A stretch of 18,716 bases of DNA. It comes from Chitinophaga pinensis. Its GTDB lineage: Bacteria > Bacteroidota > Bacteroidia > UKL13-3. The DNA lies in contig CALPIR020000016.1 of assembly GCA_943323675.2 (NCBI GenBank), positions 1 through 18,716 on the forward strand. The letters are read 5' to 3'. Below, piece by piece: positions 8,856 through 14,693 of the stretch (position 1 is its first letter; each line of letters begins with the position of its first letter). Below the pieces are notes generated by a model. The model made no database searches. It was not told where the DNA came from and saw only the letters and a program-made list of their open reading frames with translations. The position numbers and the translations under genes were made by a program.

Positions 8856-9452
8856 TTACTTCAATAAGGTTAATTCATTGTTAAGATATTTTATTTTAAG
8901 AAAATAAACATCAGCGTTTTTCTGTTTCTGAGAGAGCATAAAATATTGAAAGGTATCAGGTCCGTTTGATATATAATTCGGCTCATAATACCAACGCTTA
9001 TTAATCTCAACACTATCATTAAATGATGACACCAAATAGTCTCCAACATATACATTTTTAAAATAACATCGCATTTTCAAGTCTTGAATTGGATTAATAC
9101 TTGCTCGATAAGGGTAGTATTCTACCCTAAAATTAAAATTAGTAGTACTTATGCAGTCATATGCATATATTAGATACTCGTATTTGTCATCACAGATGGT
9201 TGGATCTCCACCATCTATCAATTTCCAACCAGATTGCACACCTTGCCCAACATAAACTTGAGTATCTTTGTTATTGTATAAAAACTTTAACGTGTCTCTT
9301 CCGGTAAGCGGATAAATTGGTTCTGTATTACTCTTAAGTTGGCTACTTGCATAATGAAGAATCTCTACATCACAATCACTTTCTTGGTTACAAGCTGCAA
9401 TAAAACAAACAACAAGAAGGAATGCTGCAATTAGGTGTGGTTTTGTTTTCAT
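8856..9452 (-). CDS. Lipoprotein, cassette copy 1 (family B)
   Basis: 198 residues, family not recognised. A type II signal peptide ends in the lipobox IAAC with Cys21 as the lipidated residue; QESD follows, so acidic residues at +3 and +5 leave room for surface export as in Bacteroidota lipoproteins, though the signal is weak. The rest is a single soluble domain of about 175 residues. Segments shared with the copy at 9864-10463 are FLYNNKDTQ, YVGQG, QSGW, GGDP, CD.KYE, NGPDT.QYFM and the C-terminal KIKYLNNELTL. Three cysteines besides the lipid one are conserved in the pair and may form disulfides. Estimated identity between the copies is roughly half (by eye). The small secreted protein gene starts 13 bases downstream, and 106 bases separate this gene from the previous cassette copy. 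Confidence 0.78.
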   Translation of the reverse strand: MKTKPHLIAAFLLVVCFIAACNQESDCDVEILHYASSQLKSNTEPIYPLTGRDTLKFLYNNKDTQVYVGQGVQSGWKLIDGGDPTICDDKYEYLIYAYDCISTTNFNFRVEYYPYRASINPIQDLKMRCYFKNVYVGDYLVSSFNDSVEINKRWYYEPNYISNGPDTFQYFMLSQKQKNADVYFLKIKYLNNELTLLK

Positions 9453-9558
9453 AGTAGTGCATTATCTATTGTAAAGTAAAATTAATCATTCATTTAAAAT
9501 AAACAAACCTAGAACTCTTATATTAATTTGTATGTCTGCAAATTATGTTACCAAAAGG

Positions 9559-9846
9559 TTATGATCCTTCGGTTCTCCTGCCCGGCTCCTCGTATTGGCC
9601 ATAACCTGAAATTAGGCCACCTAAACCCAACCATTTTAGTAAACGCGAAAAAATACCTGCCCTTTGTTGTAGTGTAAGTGTATTAAACTGCTGTGGTGTT
9701 ATGTGCAATTCTTGCTCTGCGTAGTTACGTATAAATAATTCATCAACTAAGCTATCAGGTTGCACTGCTGGAATAGAAGAAGCTGTAGCATTATTTGCAA
9801 GCACAAATAGTGCTGCATAAAACAGGAGTAAAATTAGTTTTTTCAT
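9559..9846 (-). CDS. Small secreted protein, cassette copy 2 (family A)
   Basis: 95 residues, paralogue of the protein encoded at 8519-8842. The signal peptide (MKKLILLLFYAALFVLANNATA) differs from the other copy, but from DSLVDELF onward the two are nearly the same: RNYAEQELHITPQQFN, a variable Leu/Gln-rich joint, and the SRLLKWLGLGGLISGYG helix followed by EEPGRRTEG. It stops right after TEGS, about 12 residues before the end of copy 1; the tail GPYMTFQ is missing, and that tail is also present in the relic at 10524-10616, so this copy is probably C-terminally shortened. It lies 17 bases downstream of its lipoprotein partner. Bases 9577-9657 are identical to 8573-8653. Confidence 0.75.
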   Translation of the reverse strand: MKKLILLLFYAALFVLANNATASSIPAVQPDSLVDELFIRNYAEQELHITPQQFNTLTLQQRAGIFSRLLKWLGLGGLISGYGQYEEPGRRTEGS

Positions 9847-9863
9847 AAAGGTGGGTGGGGGAG

Positions 9864-10463
9864 TTATTTTATTAGGGTTAGTTCATTATTTAAGTATTTT
9901 ATTTTAAGAATCAATGCACTAGGACCTTTAGTTCTTGAGTTAAACATAAAGTATTGTGCTGTATCAGGACCATTTGTCCAGTAATATGGTTCATAATACT
10001 TAACCCCATTAATATTTATAGTATCATTAACTACTTTCGAAATTCGGTATTCTCCTACATTTACATTTTTAAATGAATAATTAGCGTATATCATCGATTT
10101 ACCATCTTTCGTGAGAATTCCATGTGGATGATATTCTAATCTGAAAGTGAAACCAATTGCATTAATACAATTGTAGGTATAAATAAGATTTTCATATTTA
10201 CTATCACAAAGACTTGGGTCGCCACCAGGCACTAATTGCCAGCCAGATTGTGCTCCTTGACCAACATATATCTGCGTATCTTTGTTATTGTATAAAAACA
10301 AAAGCGTATCGCTACCATGATAAGGTGAAAAGGTATTAGATTTTTGAGATTCTGTTAGATAAGAATAATTCACCCCTGTACATTTATTTTCCTTATTGCA
10401 AGAAAAAAAGAAAACAGAAAACAAAGTAATGATGAAGCTGTTTAAGATGAGTGTTGTTTTCAT
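9864..10463 (-). CDS. Lipoprotein, cassette copy 2 (family B)
   Basis: 199 residues, paralogue of the lipoprotein encoded at 8856-9452, family not recognised. The signal sequence ends FFFSC, a looser lipobox of a kind seen in Bacteroidota, with Cys22 as the probable lipid site followed by NKENK. The conserved blocks FLYNNKDTQ, YVGQG, QSGW, GGDP, CD.KYE, FR.EY.P, NGPDT.QYFM and KIKYLNNELTL are all present in the same order, with insertions and many substitutions between them. It is the first intact gene of the tandem array; the ATG at 10461-10463 is preceded by a pair of 11-base direct repeats that may be regulatory. Its small-protein partner starts 17 bases downstream. Confidence 0.78.
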   Translation of the reverse strand: MKTTLILNSFIITLFSVFFFSCNKENKCTGVNYSYLTESQKSNTFSPYHGSDTLLFLYNNKDTQIYVGQGAQSGWQLVPGGDPSLCDSKYENLIYTYNCINAIGFTFRLEYHPHGILTKDGKSMIYANYSFKNVNVGEYRISKVVNDTININGVKYYEPYYWTNGPDTAQYFMFNSRTKGPSALILKIKYLNNELTLIK

Positions 10464-10480
10464 AGTGTTTATTATTAATG

Positions 10481-10510
10481 GTTTATCTAATAAAAAATTG
10501 TTTATCTAAT
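10481..10510 (-). promoter_or_regulatory. Pair of 11-base direct repeats upstream of the cassette array
   Basis: GTTTATCTAAT occurs exactly at 10481-10491 and 10500-10510 (plus-strand reading), a 19-base period close to two helical turns, 18 bases before the start of the first lipoprotein gene. The arrangement fits a binding site for a dimeric regulator or a small duplication. Only a partial echo (TTATCTA) is found before the second cassette copy near 9463. Confidence 0.35.
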
Positions 10511-10523
10511 TTCAAAATACTTG

Positions 10524-10668
10524 TTAAACTATTTGGGCATGCAAATCGCCATTATCGTGTTGAAAAACCATGTAAGGGCCTTGAGTGCGCCTATGCGGCT
10601 CATGGTATTTACCCGATCAGATTCTCATTTTCTAAGCAACTCAATTTTCTAAAAACAGCAGTACCATT
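10524..10668 (-). pseudogene. Relic of a third family A small-protein gene
   Basis: In the frame ending with the TAA at 10524-10526, bases 10524-10616 encode a stretch containing SGKYHEPHRRTQGPYMVFQ, clearly matching GQYEEPGRRTEGPYMTFQ of the copy at 8519-8842. A stop (10617-10619) closes this frame upstream, while another frame over about 10617-10668 gives AVFRKLSCLENENLIG, which resembles AGIFSRLLKWLGLGGLISG. A frameshift therefore joins the two halves. No start codon or signal peptide survives, since a terminator begins at 10671. The relic sits just upstream of the first intact cassette, as expected if the array once had another lipoprotein/small-protein unit. Confidence 0.65.
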
Positions 10669-10670
10669 AA

Positions 10671-10708
10671 AACAAAACGCCTTTCAAAATCTTGAAAGGC
10701 GTTTTGTT
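10671..10708. terminator. Strong bidirectional intrinsic terminator
   Basis: AACAAAACGCCTTTCAA (10671-10687) pairs perfectly over 17 bp with its complement at 10692-10708 around a 4-base loop. T-rich ends (TTTTGTTTT on the minus strand) allow termination in both directions. On the minus strand it would isolate the cassette array from the GlmU-like gene 276 bases upstream, although it is an unusual distance after that gene's stop. Confidence 0.88.
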
Positions 10709-10983
10709 TAGTTATTTGTTGTGTGGTTGATTTGTTAATGGTTTATGGGTTTATGGTTTTATTCTTTAACTTCTAACTTTTACCGCACACTATCAGTGCA
10801 GACCAAAGCGTCTGTGGCAACACAGAGTTTTCGCAGCGTTTTTTTGAGGCAGTGATGCGAAAGAGAGAGATTGCTTCACAATTATGGAGATTTCCCAATC
10901 TCGCTTCTCTTATCTCGTCTCTCCCATTATCTAACATCCAACATCCATCCTCCATCCTCCAACTTCCAGCCTCTATCTCCTCA
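10709..10983. other. Non-coding stretch with simple repeats and a small hairpin
   Basis: 275 bases without a credible gene. It contains short GGTTTATGG-type repeats (about 10738-10760), a perfect mini-hairpin CTGTG-GCAA-CACAG with a GNRA-type loop (10812-10825), an adjoining CAGAC/GTCTG dyad (10799-10814), and a pyrimidine-rich string of imperfect CATCCAACATCCATCCTCC-like units (about 10906-10985). The 15-mer AACTTCCAGCCTCTA at 10961-10975 recurs at 8386-8400, on the other side of the cassette array. Open frames here (for example 10773-11087 on the minus strand) are low-complexity and overlap the real gene at 10984. Confidence 0.5.
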
Positions 10984-12189
10984 CTACTCACTCCCCTTCT
11001 CCCAAAATCTATACTTAGCCGTTTGTTCAAAAACGTGTTTGGTAATGGCTTTATCTTCATCGGTAAAAACAATGTTTCTACGTGCACACATGGCTTCGGC
11101 AGTTTTATAAAACTTGTTTAACACAAAAGTATCAAACCCTTGCGCCCCGCCCCAAGCAAAACTTGGAATAAAATTACGCGGGAAACCTGCACCAAAAATA
11201 TTTGCGCCAACGCCTACAACTGTGCCTGTATTAAACATGGTGTTAATACCACATTTAGCATGATCGGCCAGCATCACCCCACAAAAAGTTAATCCGGTTT
11301 TTTCAAATCGTTCAGTGGTGTAGTTCCACAGTTTTACTTCATCGTAGGTGTTTTTTAAATTACTATTATTGGTATCGGCACCAATATTAACCCACTCGCC
11401 TACTACAGCATTGCCCATAAAACCATCATGACCTTTATTGCTGTAAGCAAAAAATACCACATTGTTTACTTCACCACCTACTTTACAATGTGGGCCAACT
11501 GTGGTAGGGCCATAAATTTTGGCATCCATTTTCAATCCACCGTGTTCGCACAAAGCAAATGGTCCGCGTACTTTGCACCCTTCCATCACTTCAGCGTCAA
11601 CACCAATGTATATTGGTCCTGTTGAAGCATTTAAAATACTAAACTCAACTGTGGCTCCGGGTTCAATAAAAATACGCTCGGGGTTTAAGGTTTGGTTGGT
11701 AGATGATATAGGCGCACTTAAACGGCCTTTGGTAATTAAATGAAAATCTGCCTCGATGGCTTTTCCGTTTTTTGAAAAAATATCATACGAGTGGTTCACC
11801 AAAATGGTATCTATCTGCGATGATTGAATTTTAGTTTCGGGAGCAAACTGCTCTTCCGAAAAATCAAGCACTTCATCTGATGTGATGTTGCATGCAACCA
11901 AAGTCTCTCTTAAATACAACGCCTCACCTGTTTTAAGCTGGGTTATTTCGCTCCAAAGTAAATGATTAGGGCAAACACTGCCGTTAATCATTAAGTTATG
12001 CTGAGCTGCTGCAGCAGGGTATTTTACACATAAATAATCTTGGGTTTTAAATGAAGGCTGAACACCCGCATATTTAGCCCATTTCTCGGTAATGGTTAAT
12101 ATACCAATTCTAATTTCGGCAACCGGACGGGTAAAAGTAAAGGGCAATAAATTATTGCGGTTTTTACCATCAAATAGAATCACATTCAT
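10984..12189 (-). CDS. GlmU-like sugar nucleotidyltransferase / acyltransferase
   Basis: 401-residue protein of the alternative GlmU-like family annotated in Bacteroidota as putative UDP-N-acetylglucosamine diphosphorylase / glucosamine-1-phosphate N-acetyltransferase. The N-terminal region starts ILFDGKNRNNLLPFTFTRPVAEIRIG (from residue 4, shown here only as a landmark of Asp-Gly, Arg and Thr-Arg-Pro residues) in place of the classic LAAGxGTRM loop. The C-terminal half from about residue 190 is a left-handed beta-helix with hexapeptide-like steps such as IYIGVDAEVMEGCKV, TVGPHCKVGG and AVVGEWVNIGADT, ending before a charged helical tail. The likely role is making UDP-GlcNAc for peptidoglycan and lipopolysaccharide in the cytoplasm, but the sugar cannot be read from sequence. 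ATG is at 12187-12189; it follows the rpmE2 terminator, so it needs its own promoter, which I could not identify. Confidence 0.85.
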   Translation of the reverse strand: MNVILFDGKNRNNLLPFTFTRPVAEIRIGILTITEKWAKYAGVQPSFKTQDYLCVKYPAAAAQHNLMINGSVCPNHLLWSEITQLKTGEALYLRETLVACNITSDEVLDFSEEQFAPETKIQSSQIDTILVNHSYDIFSKNGKAIEADFHLITKGRLSAPISSTNQTLNPERIFIEPGATVEFSILNASTGPIYIGVDAEVMEGCKVRGPFALCEHGGLKMDAKIYGPTTVGPHCKVGGEVNNVVFFAYSNKGHDGFMGNAVVGEWVNIGADTNNSNLKNTYDEVKLWNYTTERFEKTGLTFCGVMLADHAKCGINTMFNTGTVVGVGANIFGAGFPRNFIPSFAWGGAQGFDTFVLNKFYKTAEAMCARRNIVFTDEDKAITKHVFEQTAKYRFWEKGSE

Positions 12190-12205
12190 ACTGCGAGTAT
12201 ATAAA

Positions 12206-12232
12206 AAAAGCCCCCCAAATTGGAAGGCTTTT
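12206..12232 (-). terminator. Intrinsic terminator downstream of rpmE2
   Basis: AAAAGCC (12206-12212) pairs with GGCTTTT (12226-12232), with further pairing CAA/TTG inside. On the minus strand the hairpin is followed by seven T (12203-12209). It lies 26 bases after the rpmE2 stop. Confidence 0.85.
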
Positions 12233-12258
12233 ACAATATTGTTAAAAAAATAATGGAA

Positions 12259-12510
12259 TTATTTTTTCTTAGCGTAACGTTTGTTGAATTTATCAATACG
12301 ACCAGCAGTGTCAATTAACATGTTGGTTCCGGTAAAGAATGGATGAGATTTGTGTGAAATCTCCAATTTAAACAACGGATATTCGTTGCCGTCTTCCCAT
12401 TTAACAGTTTCTTTTGTGTCTACAGTCGAACGAGTTATGAATGAATAGTCGTTTGACATGTCCTTGAACACAACCATTCTGTAATTTTTTGGGTGGATAT
12501 CTGCTTTCAT
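12259..12510 (-). CDS. rpmE2: Ribosomal protein L31, type B
   Basis: Large-subunit ribosomal protein L31, which bridges the 50S central protuberance and the 30S head. From the ATG at 12508-12510 it has 83 residues starting MKADIHPKNYR. It contains no cysteine, so it is the zinc-free (C-minus) type B form, and it has the extra central segment of that type. The tail TAGRIDKFNKRYAKKK is typical. A longer open frame reaches 12579, but the upstream residues do not belong to the family and cover the promoter, so I chose the internal ATG. A good promoter match precedes it and a terminator follows it, giving a single-gene unit. In some bacteria the C-minus form replaces a zinc form when zinc is low; only this copy is visible here. 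Confidence 0.96.
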   Translation of the reverse strand: MKADIHPKNYRMVVFKDMSNDYSFITRSTVDTKETVKWEDGNEYPLFKLEISHKSHPFFTGTNMLIDTAGRIDKFNKRYAKKK

Positions 12511-12537
12511 CTCTGCTTTATTTACTTTTTGAGGGGG

Positions 12538-12567
12538 CAAATATATGAAATTTTCATTAGTGCCAAA
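12538..12567 (-). promoter_or_regulatory. Bacteroidota-type promoter of rpmE2
   Basis: TTTG (12564-12567, minus strand) is followed after 18 bases by TATATTTG (12538-12545), a perfect TAnnTTTG. Transcription would start around 12531, leaving a leader of about 20 bases before the rpmE2 ATG, which supports the short start. Confidence 0.65.
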
Positions 12568-12604
12568 ATATTTAGACAAAAATTTAGCCCAAATTGATCA
12601 ATAG

Positions 12605-12862
12605 GAGCTTTTTAAAAGCGAACTACTTGATTTATACCGAGCAAAATTGGCCTAGTATTCGCTTCATATTCAATAATATCGGCATTTACCACTGCAATTT
12701 ATTCAAATAAATGCAGTTGGTAAAAGTTGGGCTAACCCCGACTTAGAATTTGTTCATAAATTTGTTAAAATTGATGATTTACAAATTCTTAATCGATTGT
12801 GTTCGGCTGTCGACTAACAAAACCTCGAATGGGGTTTAATAGTTAACCAAAACTTGTTCATA
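12605..12862 (+). pseudogene. Possible decayed gene (coding-like frame with stops)
   Basis: One plus-strand frame reads like protein although it is broken by three in-frame stops. It gives ELFKSELLDLYRAKLA, stop, a short piece, stop, then a 45-codon open stretch including GKSWANPDLEFVHKFVKIDD and LNRLCSAVD, stop, and QNLEWGLIVNQNLFI. I cannot assign it to a family. Alternatively it is ordinary leader DNA that happens to look coding. The gap 12511-12919 otherwise holds the rpmE2 promoter, a hairpin at 12686-12723 and a possible promoter for the next gene. Confidence 0.25.
12686..12723. other. Inverted repeat with AT-rich loop
   Basis: TTACCACTGCA (12686-12696) pairs with TGCAGTTGGTAA (12712-12723) with one bulged base, and ATTTATT/AATAAAT extends the stem almost to the loop. 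There is no T-run, so termination is not implied. It lies inside the coding-like frame of 12605-12862. Confidence 0.5.
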
Positions 12863-12865
12863 TGA

Positions 12866-12895
12866 TTGGGCTTCAAGCCACAAAATTATTTTTTG
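12866..12895 (+). promoter_or_regulatory. Weak promoter candidate for the phosphoribosyltransferase gene
   Basis: TTG (12866-12868), 18 bases, then TATTTTTTG (12887-12895), which has one extra base compared with TAnnTTTG. A start near 12901 would give a leader of about 19 bases. A small dyad GGCTTCAAGCC (12869-12879) lies in the spacer. Confidence 0.3.
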
Positions 12896-12919
12896 GCGAA
12901 AAATCACTACAATTGTAAC

Positions 12920-13426
12920 ATGAAGAGTGACAAAACCCAAATTTTAAGCGACAAACAAGTTAAACAAATACTTAAACGCTTGGCTTACCAAGTGTACGAA
13001 AATAATTTTAACGAAAAAGAATTGGTAATTGCCGGAATTGAAGGTCGCGGTGTAAAAGTTGCCGAATTACTTTGCAAGGAGTTGGCTGAAATTTGTAAAA
13101 TAAAATTCTCTACCACGGACATTGTGCTTGATAAAACTAATCCTGCACAAAAACAGATTATATTAAGTAACAACAAAATTAGTGTTAAAGATAAAGTAGT
13201 GATTGTGGTTGATGATGTATTAAACACCGGTAAAACCATGCTTTATTCCTTAATCCCTTTAGTTAACGACAAAGCCCGTAAAATACAAACGTTGGTTTTG
13301 GTAGATAGAAATCACATTTCATTTCCAGTAAAAGCCAATTATGTAGGCACAGCATTAAGTACTACTTTACAAGAACACATTGAAGTTACCATTACAAAAG
13401 GTAAGGTAAATGTGTATTTGAGTTAA
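12920..13426 (+). CDS. Phosphoribosyltransferase family protein (PyrR-like)
   Basis: 168-residue type I phosphoribosyltransferase. The PRPP-binding loop is VVIVVDDVLNTGKTM at 93-107, with the two acidic residues Asp98-Asp99 and the Thr-Gly-Lys-Thr end; IEGRGVKVAE (40-49) matches the second PRPP-contact region. The size and the loop resemble the PyrR/uracil phosphoribosyltransferase branch, but the RNA-binding surface of a true PyrR cannot be judged, so the base substrate (uracil, hypoxanthine, xanthine) is open. I chose the ATG at 12920-12922 (MKSDKTQ); a TTG at 12866 is in frame but lies in the promoter region. It stands alone on the plus strand between minus-strand genes, followed by about 830 bases of repeat-rich DNA. 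Confidence 0.85.
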   Translation: MKSDKTQILSDKQVKQILKRLAYQVYENNFNEKELVIAGIEGRGVKVAELLCKELAEICKIKFSTTDIVLDKTNPAQKQIILSNNKISVKDKVVIVVDDVLNTGKTMLYSLIPLVNDKARKIQTLVLVDRNHISFPVKANYVGTALSTTLQEHIEVTITKGKVNVYLS

Positions 13427-13482
13427 CCAGGAAAAATGAAAAATCGAAATCCGAAAATCGAAAGTAGAAACACCAAACAATA

Positions 13483-13517
13483 TTTCGGAATATAGAAACG
13501 CAGTTCAGCGGAGCTAA
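13483..13517. repeat. Direct repeat R1, copy 1
   Basis: 35 bases beginning TTTCGGAATAT and ending CAGCGGAGCTAA. They match 14096-14130 with three differences, and both copies are preceded by CGAAATCCGAAA within about 40 bases. Confidence 0.75.
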
Positions 13518-13557
13518 AAGGGATTGTTCAATTAATTTACATTCTACTCTCGATACA

Positions 13558-13573
13558 ACCCGAGTACTCGGGT
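13558..13573. repeat. Perfect palindrome ACCCGAGTACTCGGGT
   Basis: A 16-base perfect palindrome related to CCCCGAGTGCTCGGGG at 8342-8357. It lies in the repeat block between the R1 and R2 repeats, without a T-run. Confidence 0.65.
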
Positions 13574-13574
13574 C

Positions 13575-13607
13575 ACTCGAGCAGGCTAAACCTTTGCGAA
13601 GCAAACT
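13575..13607. repeat. Direct repeat R2, copy 1
   Basis: 33 bases starting ACTCGAGCAGGCTAAAC and ending GAAGCAAACT. They match 13938-13970 with three differences. CTACTCTCGATAC precedes both copies (13544-13556 and 13896-13908), so a larger unit with period about 360 bases is indicated. Confidence 0.75.
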
Positions 13608-13826
13608 CCTTTACCTCAGAAGCAGTGTACCTTACCCTCTAATCTTCTCTGCGAAAACCTCTGTGATACTTTGCGGTAAAAGAAAACGAAGAGGTTTTTG
13701 AACCGTCTTGCGAAGAATTGAGCATAGCCTATTTCAGATTTTGAGGTACACAGAGCAACGCATGCGGCATTGGAAGAATTAACTTTTAAGAATAATTGAT
13801 TGGGGAATTACCAGCCTGTTCGAGTG

Positions 13827-13845
13827 CCCCGATAACGAATCGGGG
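13827..13845. repeat. GC-rich inverted repeat CCCCGAT/ATCGGGG
   Basis: CCCCGAT (13827-13833) pairs with ATCGGGG (13839-13845) around AACGA. It resembles the palindromes at 8342-8357 and 13558-13573. Confidence 0.6.
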
Positions 13846-13937
13846 TGTATCGAGAAGAGGACTGTTTAAGTCTAGTATAAATGTATGCTGAACTCCTACT
13901 CTCGATACTCGCGCCAAAAACAGCCTATGCAAAGCGA

Positions 13938-13970
13938 ACTCGAGCAGGCTAAACTTTTTTGAAGCAAACT
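13938..13970. repeat. Direct repeat R2, copy 2
   Basis: Second copy of the 33-base repeat at 13575-13607 (30 of 33 bases the same). Confidence 0.75.
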
Positions 13971-14095
13971 AAAATATGGAAGTTAGCTATTGAAAAAAAT
14001 CTAGCGTCTTCATTAGAAAGAAGATAAGAGATGGGTGTCTAGAAATAATTTCGAAACTAGAAGCACGAAATCCGAAATAGTTACGCTGAATATTT

Positions 14096-14130
14096 TTTCG
14101 AAATATCGAAACGCAATTCAGCGGAGCTAA
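14096..14130. repeat. Direct repeat R1, copy 2
   Basis: Second copy of the 35-base repeat at 13483-13517 (32 of 35 bases the same). The two R1 copies bracket both R2 copies. Confidence 0.75.
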
Positions 14131-14206
14131 TACAGAATCTTGAATGAAGAATATTGAATACAACTAGTCGACCAATTAGCCAATCAATTATTCAACTAGC
14201 CACAAA

Positions 14207-14236
14207 AAAAATCCCGCTCTTGCGAACGGGATTTTT
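14207..14236 (-). terminator. Intrinsic terminator of the HU gene
   Basis: AAAAATCCCG (14207-14216) and CGGGATTTTT (14227-14236) form a 10-bp stem with a 10-base loop. Read on the minus strand it ends in a run of eight T including the A run at 14204-14211. It lies 21 bases after the HU stop. Confidence 0.9.
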
Positions 14237-14257
14237 AATTTTTTGTTAAAGTAGTAA

Positions 14258-14530
14258 TTACTTAACTTTAGCTTGTAAGCCAGCACCAGCTTTGAATTTA
14301 ACAACCTTTTTTGCTGGGATGCTAATTTCTTTACCTGTTTGTGGGTTACGACCTTTACGAGCTGCACGCTTAGTTACAGAGAAAGTACCAAAACCTACTA
14401 AAATAAGTTTGTCACCTTTCTTCAAAGCGCCTTGTGTTGCAGCCATAAATGAATCTAAAGCAGCAGCAGCTTGAACCTTTGTTAATTTCGCATCATGTGC
14501 GATTTTGTCGATTAAATCAGACTTGTTCAT
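14258..14530 (-). CDS. hup: DNA-binding protein HU
   Basis: Histone-like nucleoid protein that dimerises and bends DNA. Its 90 residues are the standard length. It starts MNKSDLIDKIA; the helical body is followed by GDKLILVGFGTFSVTKRAARKGRNP, which is the conserved HU core with the GFGTF turn and the arginine-rich DNA-binding arm, and by the arm tip NPQTGKEISIPA with the proline that intercalates into DNA. The C terminus ends VKFKAGAGLQAKVK. It has its own promoter and terminator and stands alone. HU rather than IHF is favoured by the lack of extended ends, although the two families overlap. Confidence 0.96.
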   Translation of the reverse strand: MNKSDLIDKIAHDAKLTKVQAAAALDSFMAATQGALKKGDKLILVGFGTFSVTKRAARKGRNPQTGKEISIPAKKVVKFKAGAGLQAKVK

Positions 14531-14568
14531 AGTTGATAATAATTAAAGTGTTTGTTGTTTTACCATAA

Positions 14569-14598
14569 CAAACTTAGCAACAATGCTGAATAAAACAA
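14569..14598 (-). promoter_or_regulatory. Bacteroidota-type promoter of the HU gene
   Basis: On the minus strand TTG (14596-14598), 19 bases, then TAAGTTTG (14569-14576), a perfect TAnnTTTG. The transcript would start near 14562 with a leader of about 32 bases. Confidence 0.65.
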
Positions 14599-14693
14599 GT
14601 ACCTGCGTAGGTTTTTTGGTATTTTTTGTGAATTAGATTTTAACAGGTTTTCAACAATATCAGGGTTTCACGTCTTTTGCCCCATTAATCACA

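Larger units (their letters stand above)
13427..14257. other. 830-base non-coding block rich in imperfect repeats
   Basis: No credible gene on either strand; the open frame at 13392-13604 (minus) overlaps the end of the phosphoribosyltransferase gene and looks random. The block has two pairs of direct repeats (listed separately), two GC-rich palindromes, GAAATCCGAAA-type strings at both ends (about 13445 and 14066), CTACTCTCGATAC at 13544-13556 and 13896-13908, and a 9-bp inverted repeat AAAACCTCT/AGAGGTTTT (13654-13662 with 13690-13698). It ends in the HU terminator. The pattern is of decayed, repeatedly duplicated intergenic DNA. Confidence 0.6.

Noticed and set aside
10773..11087. 104-codon minus-strand open frame, and plus-strand frames at 10852-11121 and 10871-11110
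   Set aside because: They arise from the low-complexity pyrimidine-rich string and overlap the 3' end of the GlmU-like gene.
12511..12579. Longer start for ribosomal protein L31
   Set aside because: It would translate through a perfect TAnnTTTG promoter and add 23 residues absent from the family.
13392..13604. 70-codon minus-strand open frame
   Set aside because: Overlaps the phosphoribosyltransferase gene and the R1/R2 repeats; the composition is not protein-like.
13483..14130. Possible CRISPR array
   Set aside because: Only two imperfect copies of each repeat, with spacers of hundreds of bases and no regular period or cas genes.
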